From Motiliproteus sediminis (GTDB lineage Bacteria; Pseudomonadota; Gammaproteobacteria; Pseudomonadales; Balneatricaceae): a DNA stretch of 64,000 bases. Shown piece by piece: positions 8,861 to 17,869 of this stretch. Position numbers and translations under genes: made by a program. The notes beneath the pieces were generated by a model. It ran no database searches, was not told where the DNA came from, and worked only from the letters and a program-made list of their open reading frames with translations. Numbering within the stretch: the first letter of the stretch is position 1; each line of letters starts with the position of its first letter. The stretch is from the NCBI RefSeq assembly GCF_017912535.1, contig NZ_JAERQK010000003.1, positions 372,001 through 436,000 on the forward strand. Reading direction: 5' to 3'.

Positions 8861-9835
8861 ATGTCTGAATCCAACAAGAGCTCGGTCAAGGTCGAGCAAG
8901 GCGTTAAGCTGCGCGGCGCAGAAAAACTGGCGCGCATTCCCGTCAAAGTGGTTCCAAGCGAGCGCGATGCCATGCGCGGCAAGCCCGACTGGTTGCGGGT
9001 GCGTATGCCCGCGTCGCCTGAAGTGAATCGTATCAAGCAACGGTTGCGTCATCACAAACTGGCCTCCGTTTGCGAAGAAGCCAGCTGCCCGAACCTGGGC
9101 GAGTGCTTCAGCAAAGGTACAGCTACCTTCATGATCATGGGCGATATCTGCACCCGCCGCTGCCCCTTCTGCGATGTTGCTCACGGGCGCCCGAACCCGC
9201 TGGACGACAAGGAACCATTGGAGTTGGCTCAGGCTATTGCCGACATGCAGTTGAAATATGTGGTGATTACCTCGGTCGATCGTGATGACCTGCGCGACGG
9301 CGGGGCTGCCCACTTTGGTCGCTGTGTTACCGAAACCCGGGCGTTAAGCCCCGGGATCGAGGTCGAAATTCTGGTGCCGGACTTCCGCGGCCGTATGGAA
9401 CCCGCGCTGGAAGCGTTGCAACAGACGCCTCCGGATGTATTCAATCACAATCTGGAATCGGTGCCGCGCCTGTACAAACAGGTCCGCCCCGGCTCAGACT
9501 ATCAGTGGTCATTGGATCTGCTGAAGGCGTACAAAGCTCGTTGCCCGGAAGTGACCACTAAGTCCGGGTTGATGGTGGGTTTGGGTGAATCAAACGACGA
9601 AATCGTCAAGGTGATGGAAGACCTGCGTGCCCACGACGTGGACATGCTCACCATCGGTCAGTACTTGCAGCCGAGTCGTAACCATCTGCCAGTGGATCGT
9701 TTTGTCCATCCGCAGGAGTTTGATGAGTTTAACCGTATCGCCAAAGAGCTGGGTTTCAAGCACGCAGCTTGTGGTCCGCTGGTGCGCTCCTCTTACCATG
9801 CGGATAAACAGGCCCATGGAGAACAGGTGAAATAA
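8861..9835 (+). CDS. lipA: Lipoyl synthase LipA (radical SAM)
   Basis: At 324 residues this is a radical SAM enzyme that inserts two sulfurs into octanoyl-lysine. The auxiliary [4Fe-4S] cysteines are in [12 protein letters not shown], and the radical SAM cluster is CTRRCPFC. The conserved C-terminal serine ligand region is [28 protein letters not shown] and [13 protein letters not shown] are additional signature blocks. It ends the forward operon and is followed within 35 nt by a strong terminator. Confidence 0.98.
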   Translation: MSESNKSSVKVEQGVKLRGAEKLARIPVKVVPSERDAMRGKPDWLRVRMPASPEVNRIKQRLRHHKLASVCEEASCPNLGECFSKGTATFMIMGDICTRRCPFCDVAHGRPNPLDDKEPLELAQAIADMQLKYVVITSVDRDDLRDGGAAHFGRCVTETRALSPGIEVEILVPDFRGRMEPALEALQQTPPDVFNHNLESVPRLYKQVRPGSDYQWSLDLLKAYKARCPEVTTKSGLMVGLGESNDEIVKVMEDLRAHDVDMLTIGQYLQPSRNHLPVDRFVHPQEFDEFNRIAKELGFKHAACGPLVRSSYHADKQAHGEQVK

Positions 9836-9869
9836 CCGCGGCTGGATAGCACGGTATAGCTAATAGCTC

Positions 9870-9894
9870 AAAAGGGCGCCGCGGCGCCCTTTTT
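9870..9894. terminator. Bidirectional rho-independent terminator between lipA and pilE
   Basis: An 11-bp perfect inverted repeat (AAAAGGGCGCC at 9870-9880, GGCGCCCTTTT at 9883-9893) flanks a very short centre. It has a T-run on the + side and, on the opposite strand, a T-run from the leading A-tract. It lies 35 nt after lipA and 13 nt from the 3' end of pilE, so it can end both convergent transcripts. Confidence 0.88.
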
Positions 9895-9906
9895 AGTGCC
9901 GGCAGA

Positions 9907-10383
9907 TCAGTTTGACCAGCTGTTTTCACCGCTATCGATAGCGCCGTTATCGTTCACATCCCAGCGTTTGATACCGGTGGAGGTAAGTTCAAGAAAACCG
10001 TTGCCCGCTTGTGCGGTACCGTTGATCGGGGTTGCCCTTACGGTAAAACCGCTGGCGTTGGCTGATTCGATGGTGAGGTTGTAAAACTTGTCACCGGAAT
10101 CGATGGGTGCTTGGGACGGATAGACCGTTGTCTCCGGCGGGTTCGGGAATCCCGTGCCGCTTTGTGCCCCGGCGTAGCTGTTGTTGTCGGTCTTGTAGCG
10201 ATACAGTGCAGTGGCGAAACCGAGCAGGGCGTTCTGCGCGTCACTGCGCCGGCTGTCGATCAGATACGACTGATAGCTGGGGTAGGCGATGGCGGTGATG
10301 ATACCCATGATGACCACCGCGATCATCAGCTCGGTGAGGGTGAAGCCCGCCATCCGGCGGGCGTGCATGTGGTTGTGTGCCAT
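9907..10383 (-). CDS. pilE: Type IV minor pilin PilE
   Basis: A 158-residue prepilin. The basic leader ends before the class III signal: cleavage is expected at G|F in MAGFTLTELMIAVVI, with Glu at mature position 5 and a hydrophobic alpha-1 helix, followed by SYQSYLIDSRRSDAQNALL, typical of PilE. The globular half is short and ends near a DVNDNGAIDSG segment. Last gene of the minor pilin operon; its start overlaps the pilY1 stop by about one base. Minor pilins prime assembly and cap the fibre together with PilY1. Confidence 0.92.
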   Translation of the reverse strand: MAHNHMHARRMAGFTLTELMIAVVIMGIITAIAYPSYQSYLIDSRRSDAQNALLGFATALYRYKTDNNSYAGAQSGTGFPNPPETTVYPSQAPIDSGDKFYNLTIESANASGFTVRATPINGTAQAGNGFLELTSTGIKRWDVNDNGAIDSGENSWSN

Positions 10384-13300
10384 TATGGGTTGACCACCTC
10401 GATCCAGTAGGTACGGATAGACTCAACGTCGGTGTCGACCTCATCAAGGCGTTCAGGTCCTACCCAGACAGTCGGTTTGGAATCGACCGTATCGATGACC
10501 GTCGGCGATGCGGGAATGCTGCCGATGGCCAGCTGAATCACTCGATCGTCCTTGTTGGTGGTGCCATCCTTGTTGATGTCCAGCATCGGTGTGGCGTTGA
10601 ACAAGCTGACCAGATAGGCACGGCTAGTGCCTTGCGCCGGATTACAGGAACCGGAGTTGGGTGGTGTCGGTTCGTAGGTGGTAAATATGATCTGGTTCTG
10701 GATCGTGGCGCTGCCAGCCAGCACTTTCTCGCCCGGATTGGTCATCCTCAACATCCAGCCCTGTTTGCGGCCAACGTAATTGTTGGACAGCGCCAGCTCG
10801 GCGGCCGCTTTCTGGGTCGCATCACCCTGCTGAATATGGTTGTCGGTAGCGTCGTAAAGATCGTTTTCGGTCAGCGGAGTAAAGCTTGACGGCTTCTCGT
10901 AGACGTCGAACAGCTTGATCATGTAAAAGCGATCTTCAATCACCTGATTAAGCGGGTGAGCGCGATAGCCTGAACCGACTCCCAGCGCCAGATAGCGATC
11001 TTTGCCCTCAACGGCGAGTGCGATGTCGGGCGGGTAGTAGAAGCGGCGGTTACCGGCTTCGGTGTTATCAGCCAGAACCGCAATCTTGGTCACATCGACC
11101 AGGTGCTGGGGCTGGCTTTGCTCGTTATCGACGTCAAAGCGCCAGATCTGACCGCCCATGTCGCCGACATACATCTGGTCCACGAAACCGTCGCGGTTGA
11201 TATCGATGACCTTGACTTCAGAGGGGATGCTGTAATCCATGTCGCCAACCACCTCGTCGTGGCTGTTGTCCCCACCGGCAGACCAGATCTTGGCGCCGGT
11301 TACCGCGTCGACCATAAACACCGCATTGCCAAAGCTGTCGGCGGTGCGGGTACTGACGTTGTCCTGATTGGTGTCGTAGCCACCAGCAAAGACCAATACG
11401 TCGCGCTTGACGTTGTTCAGGCGAATGCGGGTTTTAATCGGCTTCGACCAGGTCTGGCCGAGGTCGGTGAAGTCACCGTTACCGCCATCGATCTGCCACA
11501 TTAGTTCCGGATTGTTGACGTCTGTGACATCCAGCGCGTAGTAGCTGCGCCCGCCGCGACGCATACCCACGTAAAGGTAGGCGAACTCGCCGGTGTCTTT
11601 GAGATCGCCATCACCGTTGATGTCCTTGGTCCATAGAGTGATACCGCCATCGAGACCATAGGGGCGAGGGTCAACAACGTTGTTGGTGTAGAAGGTGTTG
11701 AGATTGCCCAGCAGTTCTTTGGGTACGAAAGCGAACTGTTCCTGGCCAGTGTTGATATTGACCGCGTGCAAGTAGCCCTCGTTGGTGCCGAAGAAGATGG
11801 TGCTTTCGATCGGGTTGGAGAAACCGTCATAGGTCACCAGTTCTGGACGAGAATGCAGCGGGTCGCCCAGTTGCTTGCGCGGCGCGCCGTTGACATCCAG
11901 GCCGCGTGCCCATTTGATCAGGTCTTCGCGGTATTGGGCGGTCTGGCCGACGATGTCGAGCAGTGCGTCCGTGACCAGCGTATTGCTCTCGTGCAACTGG
12001 TTCTCGGTGGCGCTAAGCACGGCCCCGGAAACATTGGTATAGATGTTCCGCGACACGGTTTGCATACTCGCCGCACCGCCTTTTTCCACTTGATTGCCGT
12101 CTTCGTCCAGTGACCAGAAACTCTGGCTGTTGATGCCGAAAAAGCCGGTATCCGGATCCACCGCCAACTGCTGCGGGTTACGATTATCGTAAAGCTCCGC
12201 CGGGCTGCCCTTGAGCTGATACTTCTTCAGGTTGCCGTACCACTTGGCGGTTTCCTGTGGCTTGAACAGGGCGAAGTAAACGTCGTCACGGTGGGCAAAG
12301 CGGTTGAACTGGTTGATGGTAACGCTGGGCTCCACAAAGGTGCTGTTGGCCGCTTTGATGGTTTTGATAATGGTGTCGAAGGTGTTGGTCAGATCCTGGG
12401 CGGATTCCGCCAGATAGAACGAGCCTCCACCTGCGTCGGCCAGGTCTTGCAGCCAGGTGGTAGAGAACTCAAGGCCAACGGTATAGGTCTTGATGGTCTG
12501 ATCCTGCGCCAGATTGCCATCCTGGTCGTTGCTCTTAAGGTATTTGATCAGCTCAATGCCGCAGGCCTGGTCGGCACTGCCGCCAACACAGCTGGCATCG
12601 CCGGTCATCGCCTTGATCAGGTCGGCCGAGTGGTTGTTATTGGCCTCACCGTCCGTCAGCAGCACGATGTAGTTGGCCTGGCAGCTCTCTTCGATGGGGC
12701 TGACGTAAGTGGCTGTACCGGTGATCGCTTCGCTGGAACAGCTGCCCGCGCCGCTCTCCTCACACCCTGCGGGGGAGCGGCTGAAGCCGGCGCCTTCGGT
12801 GTACGAATCAGGGTGCGACAGACGTGTGCCCGAGCCGTTGCGGCTGGCCCCGTAGAGCACTTGCTCACCGCGGTAATAGCGGGCGGCTTCGTAGAGGGTG
12901 TCAACGATTGGTGTCCAGCCATCGTGGGGCAGGCCGCTGATCGCCTGAATCAGCTCGGACCGCACGGTGTTGGTTGAGTTGTTGATGTCGGAAGCTTTGG
13001 CGTAGTACACCAACCGGGGCGGCAGGGTGCTGCCGTCATAGGACTCGGCGACCCGGTCGCCACTGCCCTCGATAACAAGACCGAGGGCATTGCCCGCGCT
13101 CCAATCGCCGCGAGCGATAATCTCCTGCAGGATGGGAGCGATGTTGGGTGAGCGGTACTGGCCGCCGACACTGTTCCATGTCTCCGGGCTCCAGCTGACA
13201 CTGGCCGTAGTTTTACTGCGGTTGCTGATGTTATTGGTGGCGGTGGTAAACGCGCCGGAGTCACCGCTGTTATGGCCGTAGATGGTGTAATTGGCAGTTC

Positions 13301-14954
13301 CGCTGTCAGTTTCGTCGGCGGTAAATTCGATATAGGCGTTGGTGATCTGGGCGCCTTGAATTAGCGGCAGGTTTTGGTAACGAAGGCCAATGATCTTATC
13401 ACCCAAGTCCAGGTCGGTACTGTCCAGATCCATGGATGAACCATCCTGCTCGGCATCGTCGTTACCATGGACGATATTGGCGGCGTACTGGTTGTACACA
13501 CAGGCGCCGTTAGGCACGGTCGCGGTGTTGTAGGTGATATTCAGGGTTGCGGTTTCGTCAATGTTGTTCTCGAACGACTTGAGATCACGAAGCTCGTTGC
13601 CGGTGATAAACAGGCTCAGGCTGTTACCTCCGCACCAGCCGCCACGGTTGACGATCTCCTGCACGATGCTGGTCAGGTCCGGGCTGGTGTATGTGCTATT
13701 GGCGTTGAACGCCGGCGCGCCGGTCCAGCCAACGGTGGCGCTCGTTTTGCTGCGTCCCGAAATGTTGCCGTTGGCTTCCTCGAAGGGAGCACTCTGGTCG
13801 GCGGCTTCGCCCTGGAAGGTGAGGGTGGCTGAAGCGGCGTTGTTGCTTTCTGCGGTCATGCTGAGGGTAGCGGATGTAATGGTCGCCCCTTGCGGAACCA
13901 TGATTTCGTTGAAACGCAGGCCGATCGTCTGGGCGGTGCCGCCCCCCAGGCCACTGGAATACTCCACATGCAGCTTAACGGCGTCGGATTCGTCATTGTA
14001 AGAGGTCACAACGCGCCGGTTGCCGGAGGGGCCACTAACATGCTCAAGAATGAAAGCCATGCTGTTATTGGCTACCCAGCCGGAGCGGTTAACCGTTTCC
14101 TGGACAATCGTGCTGATGTCCGGGGTGTAGAGGTAATCGTTGGCGGCCGGTGCATCAGTGATCGACCAGTCCACACTGGCGCTGCTTCGTGCCCGCTTGG
14201 AGATATTGTTCTTGTTGCTTCTGAAGCGCCGAGGGTCGTCTTCGGCTTCGCCCCAGATTCTGGCGCTCAGATCGCCATTGTCATAGTCTTCGATCTCGAA
14301 GCGCAGGTAGGCATTGACGATGCTGGCATTCTTGGGGATGTCGACATTTCGCAGGCGCAAGCCCACGAGCTGTTCGGTGCTGCCGTCATGCATCAGTTCC
14401 AGATCGGAACTGCCGGTGCTGACATTGTTATTACCGAGGTTCTGCTCGGCATCGTCATCGCCGTTGCTGATGAATTTCTCAAACACGGTGGTGGTGGTGG
14501 GCTGAATGGTTTCCAGTACCGCGCCATCGATCAGGGTGGTGCCATCGCTGCGTTCGATCGCGTCGTCGCTGCCATTGGTAATCTGGCTGACAATGGTGCC
14601 ACTCGGAGTGGAGGCGCCCGCTGTGCTGACCACCTCGTCGATATAACGCACTGGATAGAGCACGGGCCCGCCGGGGTTGGTAAACCGCATCAGACCGACG
14701 TTGATGTCGGTGGAGGTGTTAAGTACGTTGGTGAGTGCCTGTTTCATCCGGTCCAGACGGGTGACGCTGCCACCATCGTAGCCGTCCATGGAACCGGAGG
14801 TGTCGAGGATAAACAGCACGTTGGGGCGAACCGCGATGTTGGTCGATCCGCCAAAATAGATCTCGGTATCGTCTGCCCAGGCAGGGGTGCAGACCAGCCA
14901 GGTACTGAGAAAGCTCCCGATAACCACCTTGGTGCGTGTTTTGAAGCTGTTCAT
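10383..14954 (-). CDS. pilY1: PilY1-type pilus tip adhesin with beta-sandwich repeats inserted in its VWA domain
   Basis: A 1523-residue secreted protein with a signal peptide (about 1-27, ending TPAWA). The VWA domain opens with the MIDAS motif DTSGS at 51-55 and is then interrupted. Three repeats follow at about 165-333, 342-476 and 495-652, each built as GLR-x-N..P..A.I..A.L.., then an ISxR(S/A)(K/R) stretch, then SPDL-type text before IVQEIVNRGGW. VWA sequence resumes from about residue 660 (LLTDGEANNNH at 765-775, AGGGSFYLAES). The C-terminal half is the PilY1 beta-propeller, with the calcium-loop-like DINRDGFVDQMYVGD. PilY1 caps pili and takes part in surface sensing. About 360 residues longer than the well-studied Pseudomonas protein (about 1161 residues, from memory). 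Confidence 0.93.
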   Translation of the reverse strand: MNSFKTRTKVVIGSFLSTWLVCTPAWADDTEIYFGGSTNIAVRPNVLFILDTSGSMDGYDGGSVTRLDRMKQALTNVLNTSTDINVGLMRFTNPGGPVLYPVRYIDEVVSTAGASTPSGTIVSQITNGSDDAIERSDGTTLIDGAVLETIQPTTTTVFEKFISNGDDDAEQNLGNNNVSTGSSDLELMHDGSTEQLVGLRLRNVDIPKNASIVNAYLRFEIEDYDNGDLSARIWGEAEDDPRRFRSNKNNISKRARSSASVDWSITDAPAANDYLYTPDISTIVQETVNRSGWVANNSMAFILEHVSGPSGNRRVVTSYNDESDAVKLHVEYSSGLGGGTAQTIGLRFNEIMVPQGATITSATLSMTAESNNAASATLTFQGEAADQSAPFEEANGNISGRSKTSATVGWTGAPAFNANSTYTSPDLTSIVQEIVNRGGWCGGNSLSLFITGNELRDLKSFENNIDETATLNITYNTATVPNGACVYNQYAANIVHGNDDAEQDGSSMDLDSTDLDLGDKIIGLRYQNLPLIQGAQITNAYIEFTADETDSGTANYTIYGHNSGDSGAFTTATNNISNRSKTTASVSWSPETWNSVGGQYRSPNIAPILQEIIARGDWSAGNALGLVIEGSGDRVAESYDGSTLPPRLVYYAKASDINNSTNTVRSELIQAISGLPHDGWTPIVDTLYEAARYYRGEQVLYGASRNGSGTRLSHPDSYTEGAGFSRSPAGCEESGAGSCSSEAITGTATYVSPIEESCQANYIVLLTDGEANNNHSADLIKAMTGDASCVGGSADQACGIELIKYLKSNDQDGNLAQDQTIKTYTVGLEFSTTWLQDLADAGGGSFYLAESAQDLTNTFDTIIKTIKAANSTFVEPSVTINQFNRFAHRDDVYFALFKPQETAKWYGNLKKYQLKGSPAELYDNRNPQQLAVDPDTGFFGINSQSFWSLDEDGNQVEKGGAASMQTVSRNIYTNVSGAVLSATENQLHESNTLVTDALLDIVGQTAQYREDLIKWARGLDVNGAPRKQLGDPLHSRPELVTYDGFSNPIESTIFFGTNEGYLHAVNINTGQEQFAFVPKELLGNLNTFYTNNVVDPRPYGLDGGITLWTKDINGDGDLKDTGEFAYLYVGMRRGGRSYYALDVTDVNNPELMWQIDGGNGDFTDLGQTWSKPIKTRIRLNNVKRDVLVFAGGYDTNQDNVSTRTADSFGNAVFMVDAVTGAKIWSAGGDNSHDEVVGDMDYSIPSEVKVIDINRDGFVDQMYVGDMGGQIWRFDVDNEQSQPQHLVDVTKIAVLADNTEAGNRRFYYPPDIALAVEGKDRYLALGVGSGYRAHPLNQVIEDRFYMIKLFDVYEKPSSFTPLTENDLYDATDNHIQQGDATQKAAAELALSNNYVGRKQGWMLRMTNPGEKVLAGSATIQNQIIFTTYEPTPPNSGSCNPAQGTSRAYLVSLFNATPMLDINKDGTTNKDDRVIQLAIGSIPASPTVIDTVDSKPTVWVGPERLDEVDTDVESIRTYWIEVVNP

Positions 14955-14984
14955 GATTAACTCCCCGACTTTCTTAAGTCCCTG

Positions 14985-15461
14985 TTACTGATTGGTAGAG
15001 GTCACAAAACTGACGCGGTAGAACCCTTGGCGAATCAGGGTGCTGGTGTTCATTTCGTCGAGCTCGCCTTCGCCATTAATTTCGTACATGTAGGTGCTGG
15101 CGGTACCGATGGAGTTGCCGGGCGCGATGCCTTCGCCACGAAATCGAATGCTGGCCGTGGCGACAACGCCATGGCTACCAACCGCCGTTGAGGTGGTGGA
15201 AGAGATGCTGTCTGAGGCATCAATCGCTTCCATCATCATGGTTTCGTTGGTGAACGCCAGTTCGACGGCGCTTTCCGCCGCCTGGAAGGTCCGGTTGTAG
15301 GTCTGGGCATTGGCCGCCATTTTTTCTTCGTAGGTCGAGGTTTTGGTGGCGGTGGCAGCGATCAGTGTAACGACCATGATCACCAGCAGGCAGACCACCA
15401 GTACCACTCCGCGCTGGCGGTTTGGTAATGAGCTGCTGTTAGGCGTAAGCGAAGCGTTCAT
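14985..15461 (-). CDS. pilX: Type IV minor pilin PilX
   Basis: A 158-residue PilX-N-domain protein. The N-terminus RQRGVVLVVCLLVIMVVTLI is a prepilin-like helix that lacks Glu5, as is usual for PilX and the pseudopilin GspK class. The block YEEKMAANAQTYNRTFQAAE is diagnostic of PilX. It overlaps the end of pilW by 4 nt, and pilY1 follows after 30 nt with a clear GGGGAG ribosome site. PilX is part of the tip complex that primes pilus assembly. Confidence 0.92.
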   Translation of the reverse strand: MNASLTPNSSSLPNRQRGVVLVVCLLVIMVVTLIAATATKTSTYEEKMAANAQTYNRTFQAAESAVELAFTNETMMMEAIDASDSISSTTSTAVGSHGVVATASIRFRGEGIAPGNSIGTASTYMYEINGEGELDEMNTSTLIRQGFYRVSFVTSTNQ

Positions 15462-16594
15462 CGGTTACGGTTCCTCAGCTGGATGGTGGTAGCGAACACT
15501 TGTCGCAGTCGGCGGTCGCCCGGGTGCGTGGCTTCGGGCGTTACCGCCCCCAACGGCTCAACGGTGGCTCCCGGCAGCAGGTAATCCTTGCTGTCAGCGT
15601 CCGGCAAAACGTTCTGGCTGCTACTGACCAGGACCGCGATTTTAAGCGCTTCCACCTGACTGAAATCAAGGTCGCCGTCATCGGCGGTGACGTAACGCAG
15701 ATTGCCGTCCGTGCGGCGCTGGCCGTAGAGGATCTGAAGCTGTTCAACCCCCTCCACCAGCTCCTGTTCGATGCCGTAGTTGCCCGCCCCGTCGTGGTAC
15801 ATGGCGTCGTAGTGGTACAGCGCGTAGATGGCGCCGCCCTGATCGGTGCGGCGACCGGTGTCCTTGATGTAGTAGGCCAAGGCTTCGAACTTCATCACCT
15901 GGGCGTCCTCGCCGTAGGCTTTGCTCAGCCTATTACTGCTATTGACGTTATTCGCGTGGGCCAAAGTGACTTTGAAATTATCACTCGCGTCTTTGGCGGT
16001 GTTGGAGATGCGGAACATGTCGGCATTGACACAATCAGATACCACCACAATATCGTGCTGAGTAAAGCCCGCGTTGTTATCGCTGATCTTGATGTTGGCG
16101 TTCTGACTAAAACAGCTATTAGAGTTGGCTGCCCCGGTGCAGACCACATCTGTTCCGGTTGGGTTGACGAACTGTACGAACACCACGTCACTGCCGACCA
16201 GGGCACCGCTGATGGGGTCCAGTGCGTCGTTGCGGTTGATCGCATCCCAGCTGGAGTGGTCGGTTTCATAACCGATTACTGCTTCATTGGTCAGATCCAG
16301 ACTGGGTGCATTGTTGGCTATGACCCGCAGGTCGATAACTTCAGTATCAATGCAGCCCTGATAACCCGCCATCCGCAGACTACGGGTAAGAATATCGATC
16401 GCCAGACGGCCGTTTTCCTGCACGCGGGCGAAAGCGTGAGAGATCCGGTCGGTGCCGCTCGAACCCACGAACACCTGAAACACCCCTAGCATCAGAAAAC
16501 TGCTGATTACCAGTGCGATCATCAGTTCGATCAGCGACAAACCGCGCTGGTTGTGGCGTGCTGTGAGCGTGCGGCTATGCTGCATCATCGTCAA
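15458..16594 (-). CDS. pilW: Type IV minor pilin PilW
   Basis: A 378-residue large minor pilin with the class III signal NQRGLSLIELMIALVISSF (cleavage G|L, Glu5 present) and the following block FARVQENGRLAIDILTRSLRMAGYQGC, which is characteristic of PilW. The rest is a globular domain with several cysteines (for example CIDTEVID, VVCTGAANSNSCF). It overlaps pilV and pilX by 4 nt each, so the five genes are probably translated from one transcript. Confidence 0.92.
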   Translation of the reverse strand: MTMMQHSRTLTARHNQRGLSLIELMIALVISSFLMLGVFQVFVGSSGTDRISHAFARVQENGRLAIDILTRSLRMAGYQGCIDTEVIDLRVIANNAPSLDLTNEAVIGYETDHSSWDAINRNDALDPISGALVGSDVVFVQFVNPTGTDVVCTGAANSNSCFSQNANIKISDNNAGFTQHDIVVVSDCVNADMFRISNTAKDASDNFKVTLAHANNVNSSNRLSKAYGEDAQVMKFEALAYYIKDTGRRTDQGGAIYALYHYDAMYHDGAGNYGIEQELVEGVEQLQILYGQRRTDGNLRYVTADDGDLDFSQVEALKIAVLVSSSQNVLPDADSKDYLLPGATVEPLGAVTPEATHPGDRRLRQVFATTIQLRNRNR

Positions 16595-17151
16595 TCCGTC
16601 ACGTTAAAATCGAGAATGAACTGTTTGGTGGTGTCGCTTCTGTTACTGTTGGCGCCCACGTTCCAGTCCACCTCCTGCCAACTGATGGTGATGGTGTAGT
16701 CCGGGCCGGTGGCTGTCACCTCGGCTGTGCCGGAGGGCAGGAGAGGCCGGTAATCACTACCGTCATGGCCGACACCGGTCACGTCGAAAAAGTTTTCGTA
16801 CCATTCGCGCAGGTCGATATCGCGTATCTGGCTGTCGGAACAGCCATTGAGCGTTGGTGCACAGCTGGTGGCAGAGGGTACTGCCGGTGAAGCGGTATCG
16901 ACTTCGTAGCGGGTGCTGTCGGCCAAGGCGTAGCCGGCGTTGACCCGGATGCGGTCGGCAAAGTCGTAAGCCAGCAGGCTGGCCTGAGAGCGATAGTAGG
17001 CACTACGGTTGTTTTGCAATCCGGTTAGCTGCAGGGCGGTAGCTCCCAATAACGCGGTCGTCAGCAGTACCAGCGCGATCAGCACTTCCATCATGCTCAC
17101 GCCGCGCTGGGAACTGCGCGACAGGCGCGAGTAGCAGGCAATCAAGGGCAT
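16591..17151 (-). CDS. pilV: Type IV minor pilin PilV
   Basis: A 186-residue minor pilin with the prepilin signal SQRGVSMMEVLIALVLLTTALLG (G|V cleavage, Glu5). The block ALQLTGLQNNRSAYYRSQASLLAYDFADRIR, the standard PilV alpha-1 continuation, follows. It overlaps the upstream fimT/fimU-like gene by 10 nt and pilW by 4 nt. The C-terminal half ends in a beta-rich segment (TITISWQEVDWN) and carries two central cysteines that could form a disulfide. Confidence 0.92.
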   Translation of the reverse strand: MPLIACYSRLSRSSQRGVSMMEVLIALVLLTTALLGATALQLTGLQNNRSAYYRSQASLLAYDFADRIRVNAGYALADSTRYEVDTASPAVPSATSCAPTLNGCSDSQIRDIDLREWYENFFDVTGVGHDGSDYRPLLPSGTAEVTATGPDYTITISWQEVDWNVGANSNRSDTTKQFILDFNVTD

Positions 17152-17729
17152 GAGACATTCCCCAGGTTTCCGGTATGGTCGTTGACAATACCGTCGTTAT
17201 TCTCGTCGGTGGCCAGGCGCGACACCCCGGAGATATTGACGATAATGGCACGGGCGTCGCTGGCCCCTTGCTCGTCACAGAGGGTAAAAGTGCCGGCTTG
17301 CGGATCGGCTGCCATCATGAAGCCGGTGGCCGCGTAGTGGAACTTGCCGGCGCCGCCAAAATTAAAACCGCTGCTGCGCAAGGTAGTGTTGCCGTCCAGA
17401 GCTTCCTGAACCAGCAGCAGTTCATCGCTTCCGTTAATAACGGCATCGCCGTTGTTGTTGCTGTCGGTAAAGATGATCCATCCCGCCTCCCAGTTGGTGG
17501 TGTTGCAGGTGGCCTGGTCGCTGCTGGCGCAGAGGGTAACGATGCTACGCCGGTTAGCCGCTTCACCACGGGCAAAGTGGATCGCTCCCACCAGGGTGTT
17601 AATCTGACTGGTCATGCGATTGTCGCGGATAAAGCTGGTAAAGCCGGGTACCACCAAGCCCGCCAGGATGGCGACTACGCTGATCACCACCAGCAGCTCG
17701 ATTAAGGTAAACCCCTGTGCATCTTTCAT
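17142..17729 (-). CDS. fimU: Type IV minor pilin FimT/FimU (GspH domain)
   Basis: A 195-residue protein that begins the minor pilin operon. The N-terminus MKDAQGFTLIELLVVISVV is a class III signal with Glu5, and a GspH-like domain follows (FTSFIRDNRMTSQINTLVGAIHFARGEAANRR). The C-terminal domain carries FTLCDEQGASDARAIIVNISGVSRL. GspH-type minor pilins link the tip complex to the shaft. FimT and FimU are hard to separate by eye; the position in front of pilV favours FimU. No clear promoter was seen in the 140 nt between this gene and holA. Confidence 0.85.
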   Translation of the reverse strand: MKDAQGFTLIELLVVISVVAILAGLVVPGFTSFIRDNRMTSQINTLVGAIHFARGEAANRRSIVTLCASSDQATCNTTNWEAGWIIFTDSNNNGDAVINGSDELLLVQEALDGNTTLRSSGFNFGGAGKFHYAATGFMMAADPQAGTFTLCDEQGASDARAIIVNISGVSRLATDENNDGIVNDHTGNLGNVSCP

Positions 17730-17869
17730 TGGCTATGTCCGGCCTGGTTCCACTATCTCACTGTAAACCTTAGGCCGATACTGGGCAGTCTGCTTTGATC
17801 TAGCGCAGTGTTAGCCAAGGGCTTTGTTGAGGTAAGTCAAGAAAATAAGGGATGACTAAAACGGTTGTT

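Noticed and set aside
13090-13130. An RGD tripeptide in PilY1 (IIARGDWSAGN, third repeat), which might suggest integrin binding
   Set aside because: The corresponding positions in the other two repeats read NRGGW and NRSGW, so RGD arises from the repeat consensus, not from the site known in the Pseudomonas propeller region.
13890-14960. A 356-codon forward frame inside pilY1, and a 329-codon frame inside pilW (15500-16489)
   Set aside because: Both lie opposite well-supported pilus genes, have no ribosome site and no recognisable domain.
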